The translations under genes were made by a program, and so were the position numbers. The notes beneath the pieces are model-generated. The model had not been told where the DNA came from, did no database searches, and saw only the letters and a program-made list of their open reading frames with translations. DNA of 64,000 nucleotides, from assembly GCF_020217465.1 (NCBI RefSeq), contig NZ_CP084115.1, positions 558,001 to 622,000 of the forward strand, given 5' to 3'. This DNA comes from Cobetia amphilecti (GTDB lineage Bacteria; Pseudomonadota; Gammaproteobacteria; Pseudomonadales; Halomonadaceae). Positions 18,759 to 28,411 of the stretch are shown in pieces. Position 1 is the first letter of the stretch. Every line of letters begins with the position of its first letter.

Positions 18759-20895
18759 CACCATGTCTGTGCCAACGCAGCAGCTCAGCGCTGCCCCTGA
18801 CGCCCCGACTGCCGACACCCTGCTCGCCACGCTCGGCCTGTGGGTGGAGCTGGGCTGGCTGCGGCGCGTCGATGCCCATCTGGTGCGCTTCATGGCGCGC
18901 CATGTGCCGGAGGCCCCGGCCAGCGTATTGCTGGCGGCCGCACTGGCCAGCCACCAGCTGGGGCGCGGGCATGTGTGCCTGTCGCTGTCGCGGGCACTGG
19001 CCGAGCCACGCGCGACCCTGTCGCTGCCGCCGCTGGAGCAGTCCGAGGCGCATCTGGCCGAGGTCAGCGTGGCCCTGCCGGAGGCCTTCCTGGCGGATCT
19101 CGATGCCGGCCGCTGGGCCGAGCAACTGGCGGCATCGCGGCTGGTCAGCGTACTGGCGCAGGCCGACTCCCCAGCAGGCCATCTGCCGCTGCGCCCGCTG
19201 GTGCTGGTGGGCGAGCGCCTCTACCTGCGCCGTTACTGGCAGGCCGAGCGTGAGGTCGCGGCGGGGTTGCGTGCGCGGATGGGGCCGAGCGAGGAGGGCG
19301 AGACGCGGGTCAGCGATGCGCTGGGCGAACGTCTGCGCGAGCTGTTCGCCAGCAATCAGCCGGACCCGCACGGCGAGCCGGACTGGCAGAAGCTGGCCTG
19401 CGCCCTGGCGTTGCGTCAGCGCCTGACGGTGATCTCCGGCGGCCCCGGCACCGGCAAGACCACCACCGTCACGCGCCTGTTGGCGCTGTTGCAGGCTCAG
19501 GCGCTGGCGGGTGGCGCTGACGATGCAGAGGGCGAGCTGGAGAGCGAAGAGACAGCCCAATCGCACGAGCGGCGGGCGCTGGATATCCGCCTGGTCGCCC
19601 CGACCGGCAAGGCGGCGGCGCGGCTGTCGGAGTCGATCCGGGGGGCGGTGGCGAAGCTCGAGGTGCCAGACGCGGTACGCGCCGCCATCCCGCGCGAGGC
19701 AAGCACCGTGCACCGCCTGCTGGGCGCACGGCCGGATTCGCGTCACTTCCGCCATCACGCCGGCAACCCGCTGGCGCTGGATCTGCTGGTGGTGGATGAG
19801 GCCTCGATGGTCGATCTCGACCTGATGGCCGCCCTGCTCGGCGCGCTGCCCGCCCACGCCCGCCTGATTCTGCTCGGCGACAAGGACCAGCTGGCCTCGG
19901 TGGAAGCCGGCGCCGTGCTGGGCGATCTCTGCGAGCATGCGTTGCCGCCGCGCTACTCACCGGCGCTGTGTGAAGATCTCACTCGCCTGACCGGCGAAAC
20001 GCTGGAGCAGGCCATCGCCGTGCCTGATGGCCAGGACTTGGAGGAAACATCAGCGACGCGCGGCCGACTCGCCGATCACGTGGTGGTGCTGCAGAAGAGC
20101 TATCGCTTCTCTGCCGACAGTGGCATCGGCGCCCTGGCTCGCGCCAGCAACGCCGGGGATCGTCAGGCGCTGCGCGATGTCTGGAAGGCCGGTTATCGCG
20201 ACATCGCCTGGCTCAAGCTCAGTGGCCCGGAGGACCGCGATCTCGAGAAGCTGGTAGTCAACGGCTACCGCCCGGCGCTGGAGGCCGTGCGTGAGCGGCG
20301 CCCGGCGCGTGAGGTGATCGACCTGCTGCTCGAGTTCCAGCTGCTGTGCGCGTTGCGCCGTGGCCCCTACGGCGTCGATGGCCTCAACCAGCGTGTGGCG
20401 CGGGTGCTGATGCGGCGCGGCCTGATCGCCGACGAGCGCGGCTGGTACGCCGGTCGCCCGGTGATGGTGACGCGCAACGACCGCGCGCTGGGGCTCTACA
20501 ACGGCGATGTCGGCATCACCCTGCCGGACCCCGCCGCCGGGGAGCGTCTGCGCGTGTTCTTCCCGGTCGAGGAGGAGGCGACGCCAGACACCGAGCGTGA
20601 TGGGCAGGACACCGACATCCAGCGCTTCCACCGTGGCGTGCGCGCGGTATTGCCGTCACGCCTCGAGGCGGTGGAGACGGTCTTCGCGATGACGGTCCAC
20701 AAGTCGCAGGGTTCCGAGTTCCGCCATGTGTTATTCGTGTTGCCTGAGGGCGCCAACCCGATTCTGACCCGCGAGCTGGTCTACACCGGCATCACGCGGG
20801 CCAAGTCGCGGGTCACGCTGGCGGGAACCCGCCGCGAGACGCTGGAAGGCGCCATTGAACGACGCGTGGTGAGAGCCAGCGGGCTGGTGCTCTAG
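18751..20895 (+). CDS. recD: exodeoxyribonuclease V alpha subunit (5'-3' helicase)
   Basis: RecD is the fast 5'-3' helicase of RecBCD. The 714-residue protein has Walker A SGGPGTGKTTT near residue 229, a Q-like LALRQRLTVIS before it, VVDEASMVDLDLM (Walker B) and LLGDKDQLASVEAGAVLGDL. AMTVHKSQGSEFRHV and YTGITRAK near the C-terminus are helicase motifs V and VI. It overlaps recB by eight bases, so the three subunits form one translationally coupled unit in the order C-B-D. The ptr protease gene that separates recC and recB in E. coli is absent. The protein is about 100 residues longer than E. coli RecD. Confidence 0.95.
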   Translation: MSDTMSVPTQQLSAAPDAPTADTLLATLGLWVELGWLRRVDAHLVRFMARHVPEAPASVLLAAALASHQLGRGHVCLSLSRALAEPRATLSLPPLEQSEAHLAEVSVALPEAFLADLDAGRWAEQLAASRLVSVLAQADSPAGHLPLRPLVLVGERLYLRRYWQAEREVAAGLRARMGPSEEGETRVSDALGERLRELFASNQPDPHGEPDWQKLACALALRQRLTVISGGPGTGKTTTVTRLLALLQAQALAGGADDAEGELESEETAQSHERRALDIRLVAPTGKAAARLSESIRGAVAKLEVPDAVRAAIPREASTVHRLLGARPDSRHFRHHAGNPLALDLLVVDEASMVDLDLMAALLGALPAHARLILLGDKDQLASVEAGAVLGDLCEHALPPRYSPALCEDLTRLTGETLEQAIAVPDGQDLEETSATRGRLADHVVVLQKSYRFSADSGIGALARASNAGDRQALRDVWKAGYRDIAWLKLSGPEDRDLEKLVVNGYRPALEAVRERRPAREVIDLLLEFQLLCALRRGPYGVDGLNQRVARVLMRRGLIADERGWYAGRPVMVTRNDRALGLYNGDVGITLPDPAAGERLRVFFPVEEEATPDTERDGQDTDIQRFHRGVRAVLPSRLEAVETVFAMTVHKSQGSEFRHVLFVLPEGANPILTRELVYTGITRAKSRVTLAGTRRETLEGAIERRVVRASGLVL

Positions 20896-20956
20896 GCCGG
20901 ACACCGACGGATGATCGTCATCTCCGGCTCCGCCGCGCTCGACGGGAGGAGGGGGC

Positions 20957-22198
20957 ATGACGGATGTCAGCAGTCGCGTGAAGGAAAGGGCGCGGCCACA
21001 GAGCGAGATGCATGCCGTGGCGCTGGCCACGGCGGCCAGCCAGCTCAAGGACCCGCAGGCGGCGGTGGCTGAGCTTGCCCGAACGCTTGATCTGGCGCTG
21101 GGAAGTCGTGAGCGGCTCGGCGGGGTGCTGTTCTTCTGCTCGGCGGATTATCCGCTGGCGGCACTGGGCCAGGCGCTGGCCGCCACCTTCGCCGAGGTGC
21201 CGGTGAGCGGTTGCACCACCGCCGGCGAGATCACACCCGCGGGCTATGCGCGCGGCTCCATCACCGCCATCGGCCTTGCGCGCAGTGACTTCGCGCTGGC
21301 GCAGGTGCTGATCGATGATCTGAGCGGTTTCGATCTTCCGCGTGCCCAGGCGCTGAGTGATGAGTTGCTGGCGCGCTGTCGCGAGCAGGCCGTGGCGCCG
21401 GTGATGGGCAATAGCTTCGCGCTGACGCTGCTCGACGGGCTCTCGAGCAGCGAGGAGCAGGTGCTGGCGACGCTGGATGCGGCGTTAGGCAGCATTCCCG
21501 CCTTCGGTGGCTCCGCCGGGGATGACAATCGCCTGTCGCACACCTATGTCTACGCCGATGGTGTCTTCCATGATCAGGCGGCGGTCGTGGTGGTGGTCAA
21601 TACGCGGCTGCCGTTCGAGGTCATCAGCACCCATCACCTCACGCCGCTGGCCGACAAGCTGGTGGTGACGGCGGTGGACCGTGATTCGCGCCGCGTGCTG
21701 GAGCTGAATGCCGAACCCGCCGCCGAGGAGTACGCCCGGCTGGCCGGCGTCGCGCCCGAGGCGCTGGAGGAGGCGGTCTTCGCACGTTGTCCGCTGGCGG
21801 TGCGCATCGGCGAGGCGCATTACGTGCGCTCCATCCAGCGCGTGAATGACGATGCCAGCCTGAGTTTCTACTGCGCGGTGGAGACCGGCATCGTGCTCAC
21901 CGCCATGCAGGCCACGCCGATTCTCGAGCAGCTCGAGCAGCGACTGGCCGAGGTGGAGGCGCGCCTGGGGCCGCCCGCGCTGACCATCGGCTGCGACTGC
22001 TTCCTGCGGCGCATGGAGATCGAGGCGCTGGCACTGGAGGATGAGGCCTCGCGCATGCTCAGGCGGCACCGGGTGATCGGCTTCAATACCTACGGTGAGC
22101 AGCACCACGGCATGCACATCAACCAGACCTTCACCGGCGTGGTGATCGGCCAGCGCCGCTCGGTTGCCGACGGCACGGGAGGACAGGATGTCGCCTGA
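20957..22198 (+). CDS. FIST-domain sensory protein, NosP-like
   Basis: This 413-residue cytoplasmic protein has an N-terminal FIST domain (about residues 35-230; FCSADYPLAALGQALAATF, VSGCTTAGEITPAGY, GGSAGDDNRLSHTYVY) and a FIST C domain (about 230-395; FARCPLAVRIGEAHYVRSIQ, GCDCFLRRMEIE, VIGFNTYGEQHHGMHINQTF). FIST proteins sense small ligands. In Pseudomonas aeruginosa the FIST protein NosP binds haem and nitric oxide and controls the adjacent kinase NahK. Here the next gene, overlapping by 11 bases, is a NahK-like hybrid kinase, so a NosP role is a reasonable inference. Haem binding cannot be read from sequence. GGAGGAGG lies ahead of the ATG. Confidence 0.8.
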   Translation: MTDVSSRVKERARPQSEMHAVALATAASQLKDPQAAVAELARTLDLALGSRERLGGVLFFCSADYPLAALGQALAATFAEVPVSGCTTAGEITPAGYARGSITAIGLARSDFALAQVLIDDLSGFDLPRAQALSDELLARCREQAVAPVMGNSFALTLLDGLSSSEEQVLATLDAALGSIPAFGGSAGDDNRLSHTYVYADGVFHDQAAVVVVVNTRLPFEVISTHHLTPLADKLVVTAVDRDSRRVLELNAEPAAEEYARLAGVAPEALEEAVFARCPLAVRIGEAHYVRSIQRVNDDASLSFYCAVETGIVLTAMQATPILEQLEQRLAEVEARLGPPALTIGCDCFLRRMEIEALALEDEASRMLRRHRVIGFNTYGEQHHGMHINQTFTGVVIGQRRSVADGTGGQDVA

Positions 22199-23708
22199 TA
22201 CGCCGCTGACCGAACAGGGCTTTCTGAGCGAGCCGGACGCTCTGACTCAGACGGACTCCCTGACTCAGACGGACACCTTGAGCGCCGAACTCGCCGCCCT
22301 CAAGGCGCGCAATCGCCAGCTGGAGAAGATCAACGCCGCCCTGATCGAGCGGGTCGAATCCAGCAGTCCTTCACCGAGCGCGCCCTACGCCGCCTTCGAA
22401 CATGCGGTGCTGCTGGCGGATCAGGTGCGTGAGCGTACCGATGCCCTGCATCGCACCCTCGATGAGCTGGGGGCACTCAATCGACGCCTCACCGCCGCCA
22501 AGGCCGCCGCCGAGGCGGCCAACCACTCCAAGACCCGCTTTCTCGCCGCCATCAGCCATGACCTGCTGCAACCCCTGAATGCCGCTCGGCTGTTTGCCAG
22601 CGCCCTGGAAGAGCAACTGGCGCGGCTGGCGCTGGATGCTTCCCTGCCGGGTGATGCCATTTCTGACGTCATGCCGAATGATGCTTCGCAGGGCGTCTCC
22701 ACGCCCGGCGAGCTGGTGGCGCGGCTGGGGCGCTCGCTGGCAGATGTCGAGAGTCTGCTGGGCACGCTGGTCGATATCTCGCGGCTGGATGCCGGCGTGC
22801 TGACGGCGGATGTCGCCGTCTTCCCGGTGCGTGAACTGCTGGATGTGCTCGCCGAGGAATATCGTCAGCTGGGCGCTGCCCGTGGGCTCGAGCTGCATTA
22901 CGTGGCTACCCATTTGAGTATCGAGTCGGACCTGCAATTGCTGGCGCGGGTGGTGCGCAACTTTCTTAGCAATGCGCTGCGCCATGTGCCGGATGGCTCG
23001 ACGCGCGGGCGGGTGCTGCTGGGGTGTCGGCGTCGCGGTGACTGGCTGGAGATCACCGTGGCCGACAACGGCCCCGGCATTGCCGAGCATCAGCGCGAGG
23101 TGGTCTTCCAGGAATTCCGACGCCTGGCGCCGCGCCAGGACAACGAGCAGCGCGGCCTCGGGCTGGGGCTGGCGATCGTCAAGCGCATCACCGGCCTGCT
23201 GGAGCACCCCCTGTCGTTGACCAGCACGCCGGGGCGCGGTGCCGCCTTCGCGGTCCGCGTGCCGATTCGACAGCCTGCCAGTGTGGTGGGCCCGGCGGCT
23301 GACGCCTCCTCTACTGGCCAGCCTTGCACGTCACCGCTCGCGCAGCCGCTGCTCGATACCGTTATCTGGGTGGTCGAGGATGATCGGGAGGTGTGCGCCG
23401 GCATGCAGTCATTGCTCGGGGGCTGGGGCGCGAGTGTTTACTGCGCCGATGATGCCGAGGTGCTGTTGCAGCAGGCCGTGGCCGCGCCGCAGGTCTTGAT
23501 CGTCGATCATCAGCTGGGCGAAGGGCAGCCCGATGGCCTCAAGCAGGCGCAACGCCTGCGGCAACGCTGGCCGGGCCTGCCGGTGGTGGTGATCAGCGCG
23601 GACCACTCGGCGCCGCTCAAGGCCAGGACGCGTGCGCTCGGTTTCGGGTTTCTGCTCAAGCCGGTCAAGCCACTGCGCCTGCGCCAGTTGCTGGTCAATC
23701 GTCGCTAG
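22188..23708 (+). CDS. hybrid sensor histidine kinase, NahK/ErcS'-like
   Basis: This 506-residue soluble hybrid kinase begins with a predicted coiled coil (about residues 25-115), and no PAS domain is evident. The H-box is FLAAISHDLLQPLNAARLFASAL near residue 121, in the form typical of NahK-type kinases. ATPase boxes are FLSNALRHV, VADNGPGI and GLGLGLAIVKRI. The C-terminal receiver (about 390-506) has acidic residues VVEDD and phospho-acceptor Asp in LIVDHQLG (near 439). It overlaps the NosP-like gene by 11 bases, and GGGAGGACAGG before the ATG decides the start. It probably autophosphorylates under control of the FIST protein. Bases 22242-22277 are an 18-base tandem duplication encoding LTQTDS-LTQTDT. 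Confidence 0.85.
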   Translation: MSPDTPLTEQGFLSEPDALTQTDSLTQTDTLSAELAALKARNRQLEKINAALIERVESSSPSPSAPYAAFEHAVLLADQVRERTDALHRTLDELGALNRRLTAAKAAAEAANHSKTRFLAAISHDLLQPLNAARLFASALEEQLARLALDASLPGDAISDVMPNDASQGVSTPGELVARLGRSLADVESLLGTLVDISRLDAGVLTADVAVFPVRELLDVLAEEYRQLGAARGLELHYVATHLSIESDLQLLARVVRNFLSNALRHVPDGSTRGRVLLGCRRRGDWLEITVADNGPGIAEHQREVVFQEFRRLAPRQDNEQRGLGLGLAIVKRITGLLEHPLSLTSTPGRGAAFAVRVPIRQPASVVGPAADASSTGQPCTSPLAQPLLDTVIWVVEDDREVCAGMQSLLGGWGASVYCADDAEVLLQQAVAAPQVLIVDHQLGEGQPDGLKQAQRLRQRWPGLPVVVISADHSAPLKARTRALGFGFLLKPVKPLRLRQLLVNRR

Positions 23709-23871
23709 CCGCGCGCAGAAGGGCTGGAAGAGATGCTGGAAGGGGGGAGGGAAAAGGAGCTGGAAACGGGCCTCAAGAAGAGACTGGAAAGGGGAGAAGG
23801 CAAGGACAGTGGCAAATAGGCGTCCGCCACGGGGGGGATTGAAGGAGCCTATCGGGCACCACGCTTATTTT

Positions 23872-23904
23872 TAATGAGAATCAATGGCATTTGGCGTGTA
23901 TGCT
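23872..23904 (+). promoter_or_regulatory. Fur-box-like site and possible mntH promoter
   Basis: TGAGAATCAATGGCA (23875-23889) matches ten of fourteen positions of the Fur 7-1-7 consensus TGATAATnATTATCA. TATGCT at 23899-23904 is a possible -10, which would put the Fur-like site over the -35. E. coli mntH is repressed by Fur and MntR, so the position makes sense, but the match is only moderate. Confidence 0.4.
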
Positions 23905-23971
23905 GATCACATAGCCTCCCGCATATTTCTTTATCTGTTCGCGGGTCATTGATCTGGCAGGTTTTCCCCCC

Positions 23972-25300
23972 ATGCTGAATGTCATGTCCGATAAATCCGT
24001 ACGTCATGCCGCAAGCATGTCACTGGGCAGCGAAGGCGACGCCTCTGCTGCCGGTGGTATGCGCACAGCTTCCCCTGTCCGTCTTGCTGGCCGCCTGCGC
24101 CGCGCCTTGCCATTCCTCGGCCCGGCGATGATCGCCGCCGTCGCCTACATCGACCCGGGCAACTTCGCGACCAACATCGAGGCCGGCTCCCGCTATGGCT
24201 ACACCCTGCTGTGGGTGGTGCTGTGGGCCAACCTGATGGCGATGCTGATCCAGACCCTGTCCGCGCGGCTGGGGCTGGCGACCGGCAAGAATCTGGCCGA
24301 GGTCATCCGTGAACGCTTCCCGCGTCCGGTGGTGTGGGCCTTCTGGGTGCAGGCGGAGATCGTCGCCATCGCGACAGATCTGGCCGAATTCCTGGGGGCG
24401 GCGCTGGCCTTCAATCTGCTGTTCGGGCTCAGCATGCTGGAAGGGGCGCTGCTGACCGGCGCCATCACCTATGCGGTGCTGGTGATGCAGCGTTTCGGCT
24501 TCCGCATGATGGAAATGATCATCGGCGCGATGATTCTGGCGGTCTCGGCGGGCTTCCTGCTCGAGATCATTCTGAGCCGCCCGCCGGTGGAGCCGATCAT
24601 CTACGGTCTGCTGACCCCGAACTTCCCGGATAGCCACGCCATCTTCCTGGCGGCGGGCATCCTCGGTGCCACCGTGATGCCCCACGTCATCTACCTGCAT
24701 TCCGCGCTGTCCCAGAATCGCATCCGGGTGCGTGACAGCGGTCAGCGTCGTCGCGTGATGGGCTACTACCGGCTGGATGTCATCATCGGCATGGCGCTGG
24801 CGGGGCTGATCAACATGGCGATGCTGGTGCTGGCCGCCAAGGTCTTCCACGGCAACGGCGAGACCGGCGTAGCCTCCATCACCGAGAGCTACAAGCTGCT
24901 GTCGCCGCTGATGGGTCAGGATGCGGCGAGTCTCATCTTCGGCTTCACGCTGCTGCTGGCGGGACTGTCCTCGTCCATCGTCGGCACCCTGTCCGGTCAG
25001 GTGGTGATGCAGGGCTTCGTCAACTTCCGCATTCCGATGTGGCTGCGCCGCGTGATCACCATGGCACCGGCCATCGCCATCATCCTGATGGAGTTGCCGG
25101 AGCAGCAGGTGCTGGTCGCAAGCCAGGTGGTACTCAGCTTCGGGATTCCCTTCGCGCTGGTGCCGCTGTTGATGTTCACCGCCAACCGCCGCCTGATGGG
25201 CGACCTGGTCAATCGTCACTGGGTGACGGCCATCGGGGGGCTGGTCGCGGCGATCATCATCCTGCTCAATGGCTATGTGCTGGTCGGCGAGCTGATGTAG
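23972..25300 (+). CDS. mntH: NRAMP-family divalent metal transporter
   Basis: MntH-type proteins import Mn(II), and sometimes Fe(II), with protons across the inner membrane. The 442-residue protein has about eleven membrane helices. It has the NRAMP signature DPGN in helix 1 (residues 60-63, IDPGNFATNIEAG), ATVMPHVIYLHSAL with the MPH metal-binding motif in helix 6, and LLLAGLSSSIVGTLSGQ in helix 8. The start is uncertain: ATG 23972 has a poor ribosome site, and ATG 23984 (MSDKSVRHA) is equally possible. A Fur-box-like element lies about 90 bases upstream. It separates the NosP/NahK-like pair from the AgmR-like regulator and converges with that gene. Confidence 0.92.
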   Translation: MLNVMSDKSVRHAASMSLGSEGDASAAGGMRTASPVRLAGRLRRALPFLGPAMIAAVAYIDPGNFATNIEAGSRYGYTLLWVVLWANLMAMLIQTLSARLGLATGKNLAEVIRERFPRPVVWAFWVQAEIVAIATDLAEFLGAALAFNLLFGLSMLEGALLTGAITYAVLVMQRFGFRMMEMIIGAMILAVSAGFLLEIILSRPPVEPIIYGLLTPNFPDSHAIFLAAGILGATVMPHVIYLHSALSQNRIRVRDSGQRRRVMGYYRLDVIIGMALAGLINMAMLVLAAKVFHGNGETGVASITESYKLLSPLMGQDAASLIFGFTLLLAGLSSSIVGTLSGQVVMQGFVNFRIPMWLRRVITMAPAIAIILMELPEQQVLVASQVVLSFGIPFALVPLLMFTANRRLMGDLVNRHWVTAIGGLVAAIIILLNGYVLVGELM

Positions 25301-25389
25301 GCCCCATGCTTTATGCCCCAGTTCCTATGCCCTTGTGAGAGGTAAAAGCCCTGCCGGTGGCAGGCCCTCGCAACGCCCCGCTGTGTGCC

Positions 25390-26199
25390 TCATTCGTGAG
25401 CGCCCCGGCGGGGCGTTGCGCGTTGTGGGGCGGCAGGGGGCGCGCTGGCGCCTGACACGGCAGGCAGGGCGTGGCTGGCCAGCAGGATCGCCTGTACCCG
25501 GCTGGCGACCCCCAGCTTGTGCAGGATGGCGGAGACATGCGACTTGATGGTGGTTTCCGCCACGCCCAGCTGCCAGGCGATCATCTTGTTGGATTCGCCC
25601 AGCACCATGCGCTCCAGCACGCCGCGCTGCTTGGTGGTGAGGGTCTGCCAGCGCTGCGCGAATTCCGCCTCGCTGAGGCTCGGCGCAAGTTGTGGCGCTG
25701 GCGATGGCACTGGTGCTGAGGCCGATGCCGAGGCTGATGAGGATGAGGAAGCCGCCTGGCTCGCCAGCGCCGGACGCGGAGCGGCGCGCATCAGCCGGGC
25801 GGGCACATAGACCTCACCGGCCAGCATGCGCGCGAGCGCCTCGCGCAATACCTCCGCTGAGCTCGACTTGGAGAGATAGCCCACCGCGCCGAGTGCCAAG
25901 GCTTCCAGCACCGTCTCGCGCGCTTCGTGGGCGGAGAGAATCGCCACCGGCAGCCAGTCTGCTTCCTGGCGCAAGCGCGTCAGGCCTTCCAGGCCGTGGC
26001 TGTCGGGCAGGTCGAGATCCAGCAGCAGCAGGTCGAGGCTATCGGCATGCGCGTCGATGAGGCTGAGCGTCTCGGCGAGACTGGCGGCCTGCAGCAGCTC
26101 GTAGGGCGGTGCCGGGGCGTCAGCGACGCTTAGACTCAGGGTACGACTGATGGCATCACGGAACAGCGGATGGTCATCCGCGATCAACAGACGGTACAT
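25390..26199 (-). CDS. LuxR-family response regulator, AgmR/ErbR-like
   Basis: This 269-residue response regulator has a receiver (residues 1-125; IADDHPLFRDA, phospho-acceptor Asp in LLLLDLDLPD at D61, LSAHE, K in GYLSKSS) and a C-terminal LuxR helix-turn-helix (about 190-250; LTTKQRGVLERMVLGESNKMIAWQLGVAETTIKSHVSAILHKL). GESNKMIAxxLxxAETTxKxHVSAILxKL is close to what I recall of AgmR/ErbR, which governs ethanol and glycerol oxidation genes in pseudomonads. A Ser/Ala/Pro linker joins the domains. It is divergent from the aldehyde dehydrogenase gene and near a NahK-like kinase, so it may take phosphate from that kinase and activate the dehydrogenase; this is inference. Confidence 0.85.
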   Translation of the reverse strand: MYRLLIADDHPLFRDAISRTLSLSVADAPAPPYELLQAASLAETLSLIDAHADSLDLLLLDLDLPDSHGLEGLTRLRQEADWLPVAILSAHEARETVLEALALGAVGYLSKSSSAEVLREALARMLAGEVYVPARLMRAAPRPALASQAASSSSSASASASAPVPSPAPQLAPSLSEAEFAQRWQTLTTKQRGVLERMVLGESNKMIAWQLGVAETTIKSHVSAILHKLGVASRVQAILLASHALPAVSGASAPPAAPQRATPRRGAHE

Positions 26200-26594
26200 G
26201 GAGGCTCCTGGCCGGTGGCGGGCGATATCCTGAGCATAACGTCATGGCGTGGTGTCGTGCCTTGCGGCCTTCGCGGTATGGCGGCCTTCGCCAGCCTGAT
26301 TTCCTTCTTGCTCTCTTTTCGCTTTTCTCCTCCCAAGGGATGAGACGGTCTCCGCCCATGGGGGCATGTCGCGATTGGCGCCGGTGGTCAAGACTGTGAG
26401 AGTCGCCTGATCAAGTACCGCTTGATAGAGCGGGCAGCGGGTCAACGCCAACGGCGCCACTGCAGTAGAGCCAACACAGGCGTTTCGCTGACACGACAAC
26501 GATTTTTCAGTAACGACAACGACTGCGCAGCAACGACAACAACAGGCCGTCGATCACGAGCGCCACTCGTGAATCCGGCCAACAGGAGTTCGCC
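26200..26594. promoter_or_regulatory. divergent control region: response regulator / aldehyde dehydrogenase
   Basis: This 395-base region has no supported gene. It contains three ACGACAAC repeats (listed separately) close to the aldehyde dehydrogenase start, and a short duplicated GCGGCCTTCGC near 26265-26290. I see no confident sigma70 promoter. Confidence 0.6.
26491..26550 (+). repeat. three ACGACAAC repeats at 20-base spacing
   Basis: ACGACAAC occurs at 26493-26500, 26513-26520 and 26533-26540, exactly 20 bases apart. Flanking similarity (AACGACAACGAC) extends the unit. The last copy ends 54 bases before the dehydrogenase ATG, with an AGGAG ribosome site between. Spacing of two helical turns puts all copies on one DNA face, as expected for activator sites. 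Confidence 0.65.
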
Positions 26595-28115
<1,521 letters not shown>

Positions 28116-28119
28116 GCCT

Positions 28120-28157
28120 GGCATGCAGCGCCACCGCGACCGGTGGTGCTGCATGCC
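28120..28157 (+). terminator. hairpin after the aldehyde dehydrogenase gene
   Basis: Sixteen-base arms (28120-28135 and 28142-28157, one G-T wobble) with a GCGACC loop follow five bases after the stop codon. No T tract follows, so it may stabilise the 3' end or attenuate rather than terminate fully. Confidence 0.55.
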
Positions 28158-28337
28158 TCCCGCGATTCTCGCTTGAGAAAATGACAACGATGCCCGCGCC
28201 AGATCCGATTGCTTGATCTGGCGCAGGGCAGGGAGCGCTGCGTCTGGTTTCAATGGAGAGGCAAGCTTTGCACTGGCTCGGGCGCTGGCGCATGCAGGCG
28301 CAAGCCCACACTCTCCGGCGCAACTCTCCGCCGCAAC

Positions 28338-28400
28338 TCTGCTGGTTCGTCTGTCTTGAATGTCCGTCTTTCTTGAATGTTCGTCAGTCTTCAATGGATG
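28338..28400 (+). repeat. 17-base direct repeats in the alcohol dehydrogenase leader
   Basis: Units start at 28355 and 28372 with CTTGAATGT(C/T)CGTC. A partial copy starts at 28389 (CTTCAATGG) and a diverged one at 28338 (ending GTTCGTCTGT). The array runs into the ribosome site of the gene at 28412. Just upstream, a 13-base unit with (C/G)CGCAACTCT is also doubled. Confidence 0.7.
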
Positions 28401-28411
28401 AGGAGTAGGTC

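Noticed and set aside
26491-26550. Direct repeats considered as a CRISPR fragment
   Set aside because: The period is only 20 bases with no constant repeat plus unique spacer, and no cas genes are present. The same holds for the 15-18 base arrays elsewhere.
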